Assembly: GCA_026874595.1 (NCBI GenBank)
Contig: CM049314.1
Coordinates: forward strand, 38,047,229-38,111,228
Reading direction: 5' to 3'
From: Sipunculus nudus
Lineage: Eukaryota > Annelida > Sipuncula > Golfingiida > Sipunculidae
DNA: 64,000 nucleotides
Shown here: positions 58,226-64,000 of the stretch, piece by piece
Position numbering within the stretch: the stretch's first letter is position 1
Layout: each line of letters opens with the position of its first letter
Position numbers and translations under genes: made by a program
The notes under the pieces: model-generated
The model's input: only the letters and a program-made list of their open reading frames with translations
What the model was told of the DNA's origin: nothing
The model's database searches: none

Positions 58226-60353
58226 TATTATGATGTGTAAGGGCCACGTTAACCAGTGTTTCAGGCTTATCAAATATAATATGCTAGAGACTCGGACAGC
58301 AAACTACCTTTTTTGAAAATGAGATTTGCCTTTTTTTATAATTTGAGACACACAAGATATGTTATCTTTTGTCGGTATAAAGTACCCCAACACAATTGGA
58401 AGAGATTTATCACAGAGAATTTGCTCCCCACGATAAAAAGGCATGTATATAATGACATATGATGTAACTTGTCGTATTTTCCGAGGAAAGCACCTGTATA
58501 TGCATTATTAAAGGGGCCCAATCACCTATAATGCATGTTGAATTAACACGACAAATAGCTTCTTCCCTTAATAATCAATCTGCACATGCTAAAATATTGC
58601 CTTTGGTACCGTTTGCCTACTCTTGTAAACCCGATCACAGGTGTAAACATAAACACAGTGCGTTGGGCCGCGTGTATCGCAGAGCCACAACACGTGTCAA
58701 TAAAGAGATGCCCTGACTGACTTGGCCCAAAAAATGTAACACATGTTCCCGCTGGCTGAAAAATCGCAATTTGCTGCTCACAATGCAGAGCAATAACAGG
58801 TTTGTAAATAGCTGAATGCCAGGTACTGAGACTGTGAGATGAGAATGTTTTGCTGGGGAAACCTTTGTATAAAGCAAAACTGAACTGATAGTAGAAAGAC
58901 TTGGCAGATTATTTCTCCTGATTATGTCCCGTTAAGCTTAGATGAATCGAAATTCACCGTTCCGACTAGAAAATAATCTCTCCTCTTTGGACACTGTGGG
59001 ACGGCCAGGACTACAGGGCGTTCATGCCCAAACTGTCAATCTCTTAAATCAAAATTTGTTATATTTCAAGGAAACACCCTTTGTTTACATTCCACATGCT
59101 TACAAATATTTATTATTCTTTGCAGTCCTTACCACAAAAACACACATGTTTATGTAATACGCTTTGAAAATATTCTTATCCAACACACTTGAACTGAATA
59201 CATTGCCATCTCCACAACATTTATACCTATGACGCTGGTGTATTTAGCAGCCCCGGTGCATTAAATATGTTGACTCCTACACTCCCTAAAGAGCAGAGCC
59301 GTACTCCGGTGAACCCAAGAAATTATTGCGTTTTCCCCAACCTCAGAGTTCGACGATGATAGGTTATTCACCGGTAACAATTTATTATATTTGTTTATAT
59401 TTAGGCGTATAATATATATACGCTTTACTAACAACTGTAATATTTAATATAATACGCTTATACGGATGCTCCAATGTTTGGCATTTACGAGGTTTCCTTG
59501 TAGAAACGAATACATTATACTCATTATATGATATAATGTTTTAGAATTATAATTATCAAAATCATATATTTATAATTATATGTACCATATCATATTAACA
59601 TCACATTATATAACTTTTTGGTATAATCATAATTATCAAAATCATATACTTATAATTATATACGCCATATCAAATATATAGGCAAATGATCAATATATCA
59701 AAAGCTAAAATGCAAAAAGAACAGATGATGCAATGGAATATATTTGATCAAATCGAAGTGTTATTGCAACAATTAGGTGCACGCATATCCCATAAGTACA
59801 CCATATATATTCTGATATATGGTGTACTTATATATTACACGGATATACTCCATTCTGCCTATATATAGCTGCTTTCTCATGAATGTCTTGTCATTAAGGA
59901 AGTTCAGACGACGACTTTTGACGATAACCACTGTGGCATGAAATGTCAAACACCGTAGCATAAAGACCATCCTGTGGATCTTCCTTTCACCTGTAAAGGT
60001 GACCTTTGTGTGCACTGAAGCGGAAACATGCAGTGACACTTTTTATTGGAGTGCTATGCAGTATATATACACTACCCAATCAAGATGTACTTTTATGTCA
60101 TGGCGGCTTGCAAATCCTGTTTCTTTTTTGTTCATTTTACATGTGTATGTTTAAGATTCGAATACACAGAAACTATATACTTAGAAAATATACCCAGTGT
60201 ATGCACAAGAGTATTGTGTGTGTTATTTTTGCGTGTATTTGAGACAGAGACAGTGAGATAGAAGCAGATATCGCACTTGTCCCTTGTATACCAGAAACTG
60301 TCATTTACCAGTTTTTGATGATTATAATTAACTCAGAAAGTTTTTGGTCAGTT

Positions 60354-60392
<39 letters not shown>

Positions 60393-60850
60393 AATCGTAA
60401 TTACCAGGTACATTTTTATACTGATTGCCGTTATTTTACGGTAAAGAGAAAAAGCGAATGACATCATGGAGGAATATGACAATTTAATTGTCACACGTTA
60501 CTAAAAATACCCGAAATCAGTTCAAGGTTTTCTGCGGTTGCGAAATAATCCTTTCTCAGCGATCTTGCTTGTAAATAAACAGCTGATCGGATCATATTTG
60601 GCGTCCAGCCAGGCGAGTATATATGATACTTTCTCTAGCAAGAAATTTAGTACACAGGATTTGCATGCCTGCCCATACGTCAGCCTTAACACAGAAATTA
60701 CGGTTAAAGCTCGGGTTACCAGCGTGAGGATATTTTTAGCAACTCATACAGTTAGTTGCAATATATTGCATCACTGAATTTGTACGCTGAGCTGCCTTAC
60801 TAGAATATATATGAAGTATGTGCTGTATCATCACTGTTTTAAACTGAATA
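57361..60850. other. Upstream spacer of TNF ligand B
   Basis: No gene supported. Contains (TA)n at 58172-58220, an AT-rich duplicated block near 59540-59670, a perfect 16-bp-arm hairpin (59793-59830) and (GA)n at 60356-60387. Confidence 0.5.
59793..59830. repeat. Perfect hairpin, 16-bp arms, 6-base loop
   Basis: TAAGTACACCATATAT, loop ATTCTG, then ATATATGGTGTACTTA. All 16 pairs match. Not followed by a T run and not in a recognised element. Confidence 0.85.
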
Positions 60851-61027
60851 CAGTGAAACCCCGCCTTGCGACCACCCCGCCATTGCGACCACCCTCACAA
60901 TTATGACCACTTGTCTTGGTCCCAGATTTACGATCCAGGTAACTTAGAGTTTCACAAATACGACCAACCCCAAATAATGACCACTTTGTTCGGTCCCAAA
61001 GGTGGTCGTTATTGTTGGGTTCCACTG
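60851..61027 (-). mobile_element. Pogo/Tigger-like MITE, second intact copy
   Basis: 177 bp, CAGTGAAACCCCGCCTTGCG to GTTGGGTTCCACTG, flanked by TA at 60849-60850 and 61028-61029. It is the 48737-48914 element in reverse: TCCAGGTAACTTAGAGTTTC here is the complement of GAAACTCAAAGTTACCTGGA there with one change. Confidence 0.82.
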
Positions 61028-61124
61028 TATAATGATATAAGCGGACACTCGTTGTGTTTATAATCATCTGGCAGTGTGCTGTTGGCGCGGATCCATGATT
61101 TAAAATCATGTACGAAAAAAAAAA

Positions 61125-61382
61125 CTAAAACAAGGTTTCAAGGTCAGGAGAGGGGGTGAGGATGGAGGTCCAGGTCGAAAAGATATGTACGAAACCTTTG
61201 TCCTGCTGAAGAAGGGGGTATCCGTTCCCCCGGAATCCCAACCGTCCCTCCGGATCCGTTTCTGTGTATTTAAACTGGGAAGGTACATACTTTGACAAAC
61301 TGACATACAAGTCTTCTTGTCTGCTCATCTGTTCTTCGGAAAGCTGCCATACCCGGGTTGAGCATTCTTGACCAATTGAACC
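61125..61382 (-). CDS. Candidate coding exon, possibly SDR C-terminus-like
   Basis: An open minus-strand frame in GC-richer DNA, with residues GQECSTRVWQLSEEQM near the start, then LYVSLSKYVPSQFKYTETD and a stop after SPDLETLF. The phrase RVWQLSEE faintly recalls the LW-LSE segment that closes many retinol-dehydrogenase-like short-chain dehydrogenases, but what follows does not fit that family. No strong acceptor or partner exon is seen. Probably either an isolated exon, a pseudogene piece or chance. Confidence 0.2.
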   Translation of the reverse strand, partial: GSIGQECSTRVWQLSEEQMSRQEDLYVSLSKYVPSQFKYTETDPEGRLGFRGNGYPLLQQDKGFVHIFSTWTSILTPSPDLETLF

Positions 61383-61400
61383 TTTTACAGGAGGGTTCAA

Positions 61401-62502
61401 GCAAGTGGAAGAAGATATTACATCAAGGAACCATTTTTGAATTTAATCATAATCATTTTTATTGTTATTAGCATTATACGAAATGGAAAATAATGGAAAT
61501 CATTAATATCATTAATAGTTTTAGCTGTAGTAGCCCTGTAGCTATTTTGGCAACAGCTGTAATACTAAGAGTAGAAAAGCCAGTTGTAAGGGGAGCGATT
61601 TTTTTCAGTAGTAAGAGTGTTATTAGTTGCAGTATTGGATATTTTTTGTAGCAGAAGTAGAAAAAAATAGTAGTAGTAATAGAAGCAGTTGTAGCAGGAG
61701 CAGCAGCAGTAGTGGTAGAAGTAATACTAGCAGTAGTGGTTGTAATAGTCTAATAATACTAGTTGTAGTACTACAGTGGCTATCACTCGGCGATTGCGGA
61801 CATCTGGGGCCTGTTGCAATAACATTTTACTGGACTTAAGCCCAGTTGGGGGCCTAAATACCATGATTACAATTGTGATGTCATAATGGTTACCATGATG
61901 ACACTAAGATGCCCCTGGGCTTTAGTCACCTACATGACTTAAGTCACCTTATTGCAACACACCCCTGGTTACTTGCAAAAATAAACCATCCACCACAGCA
62001 ATGTTCTTATATCAGCAATGCACGTGTGACTCATTTCCATAACGGTGACCGCAGCGGGAAAACCATGTGCTATAAGAGATCATTTATCTGCTGAAACCTT
62101 ACACCTCATGTAGCCTTGAGTCGTCAAGAGAGGCCACGGTGCTCTTTGTTGTATTATATTATATATAAGAGCCTTTTTTGTATGGAGAAATTGTACACCA
62201 TTACTCACATCACATGGCATGCGCAGGTATTGAAGGTACACAACAGTGGTACTGTCCTTATACTCATTCATATGTAACCTGGAGGGTCATCATTATGTCA
62301 GATTACAAAAAAAAAAAGTCGGACAGTCTGCTTGATTACAGTCTTAGCTATTTTCTGACATAAATGAACGCACAGACTTTGGGCTAGCAAACAAAAACTT
62401 CTGCTAATTCAAATTGTTTTCCTGTGATTGGTTTATAATTTCATATTAAATATAAATACTGTTTATAAATACTATATACTGTCATTACAAATATATTTAT
62501 TA

Positions 62503-62581
<79 letters not shown>

Positions 62582-64000
62582 ATAATCTTATTAATTATTA
62601 ATAAAATTATAAAGTTATTAACATATATTATTAAACACATTTTCTATATTATAAATGAATTTTATCCAGTTATTATATTGATTTATTTCAATAAGACAAT
62701 ATATATAAAACATGTGTTATAAATCAATCCATGTGCGCTTATTGAAAGTAAACTTATAAAATTGGTTATTGTAACATATCCAATCCTTTGTGTAAGTGTA
62801 TGTGACCTGCAACTTCGTACATTTATTTGAACCCTGCAGGCCCTGCATAAACTTAATTGTGTCGCTCATGCACCTGTCCAGTTTCAGATTTTTTTTATCG
62901 ATGACGTCAGTCTTACTACATCTGGTTATACAGACGGTTTTGGTTTACCATTCGCCTTCATACTGATTTCATCACATTCTAGAATATTCAGCAAATGACA
63001 CAAGAGTTAAGAGACTCATTACAAAAAACAAAGTCGTGGCTTATATATAATTTATCATGGGTTTACTGCAGGTTATACAGTAAAATTAGGTTATGTGCTA
63101 TTTAGTACTATCTTATCTCCGTAAAAGCATATATAAATTGCCAATGGATGTGTTATCATGATCCAAGTATAAAAAAAAATTATTAAGCAATACAGTGGGA
63201 ATAAATTCAATTAAAATAAAATTAAAATAGCATTTGTGATGTGAATAATTTCATTATGATTGCATATATACTGGGGTTGATGAGTTTATTTCTATATCAA
63301 ACAGTTGGGTCAGCTTCCTCCGCTCCCCCTGAGTGCCAAAAATCTTGATATAATTTTTGCTTCTTTTATTTTTTTTTTCTCTTTCCGTATTCGATCTAGG
63401 TCTTCATCAGGCTGATTAAAAAAACATGTTTGAGCACAATATTATTCCTAGCTTGAAGATTTGCACCTGGTATTTTTTACTTTACCGTGACCTAATTTCC
63501 TAGGTCGTACGTACACTACAAGCCTATTCTACTCTATCGTTTTGCTGCAGGCGTCAGGGAGGTGATGTGGGTACCAGTGACCGCTCGATCATCTTATTAA
63601 TGTGGTCTTATGTTAACGCATATGATTGTTTAAAATGATCTGTTAATCCATGTATATGTGTACCTGAATATGATGCATCTACGTAGACGATTATTCTTAT
63701 TCAATGTCCATTAAATTTTCATTCAAACAACAAATTAAAAAGTCTGCAGATTTATTTATTAGTTCTAATATATTTACATAACAAATAAACAAACAAAATG
63801 TATAAAATATAAAAAGTTATAAACAGATGCAAATAGACATCACAACGCGTTCGCAGTTATTACAAGAAAAAAAAAAATTATACCGTATGTTTGCAAGAAT
63901 GTACCAAATTTCAATCCAAACATCGATATATTGCCCATTGTCACACTTAAGAAACGAACTTTATATCATATTTGCATCAATATTCATGGCTTTTATTCAA
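61401..64000. other. Right-edge spacer
   Basis: No gene supported. Contains AGT/AGC-type trinucleotide text (61650-61760) and a (TA)n(GA)n compound tract (62508-62577). Very AT-rich after 62500. Confidence 0.5.
62508..62577. repeat. (TA)n(GA)n microsatellite
   Basis: (TA)n at about 62508-62546 running directly into (GA)n to 62577, the same junction type as 51789-51838. Confidence 0.95.

Overview
This window is nuclear DNA from an animal, most probably a bivalve mollusc or a related lophotrochozoan. It has AT-rich spacers, intron-split genes with GT-AG junctions, many (TA)n, (GA)n and poly-G/C tracts, and short non-autonomous transposons. The (T)TTTAGCTCAGCTGAC...GTCATCTGAGCTAT family with its GTCCGTCTGTC tract resembles repeats I know from mollusc genomes. 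The taxonomic call is inference; there is no rRNA or mitochondrial marker here.

Only two genes are well supported. Both encode tumour necrosis factor (TNF) superfamily ligands and they point towards each other from opposite ends. TNF ligand A (+ strand, 833-2570) is partial: its last two coding exons are visible and the start lies off the left edge. TNF ligand B (- strand, 57011-49583) is complete in four coding exons (429, 37, 108 and 425 nt), giving 332 residues: cytoplasmic tail, one membrane segment, stalk with a very short collagen-like stretch, and TNF homology domain. The last two exons of both genes have matching sizes (105/422 and 108/425 nt) and identical phase-1 junctions that split a GGG codon as G|GG, so they are divergent paralogues. 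Upstream of ligand B a perfect NF-kB-type site (57351-57360) abuts a TATA-like element, and a palindromic kB site lies in its first intron (54481-54490).

The roughly 46 kb between the genes holds no gene I can support. It is built from repeats: a complete tRNA-derived SINE with target-site duplication (6843-7235) and a second decayed copy (about 50259-50510); TA-flanked pogo/Tigger-like MITEs (48737-48914, 60851-61027 and fragments); TCGCGA-rich elements (about 24070-24620, 31171-31508, 45383-45715); a TIR element at 21361-21687; a three-copy interspersed repeat (1160, 29010, 50570); the AGCTCAGCTGAC family (15949-19140 and, inverted, 54962-55795); and a composite GTGTCTT element (13463-14080, 19690-20140) beside a 943-bp-offset duplication (11796-13462).

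Three minisatellites stand out. One is a purine-rich 44-bp array (about 9700-10540). One is a GC-rich 42/43-bp array (34139-35590) that is stop-free in several frames. The largest is a 7.4 kb array of about 53-bp units (36485-43900, of the order of 140 units) containing two separate higher-order repeats, 357 bp and 212 bp. That array is the most striking large-scale structure in the window.
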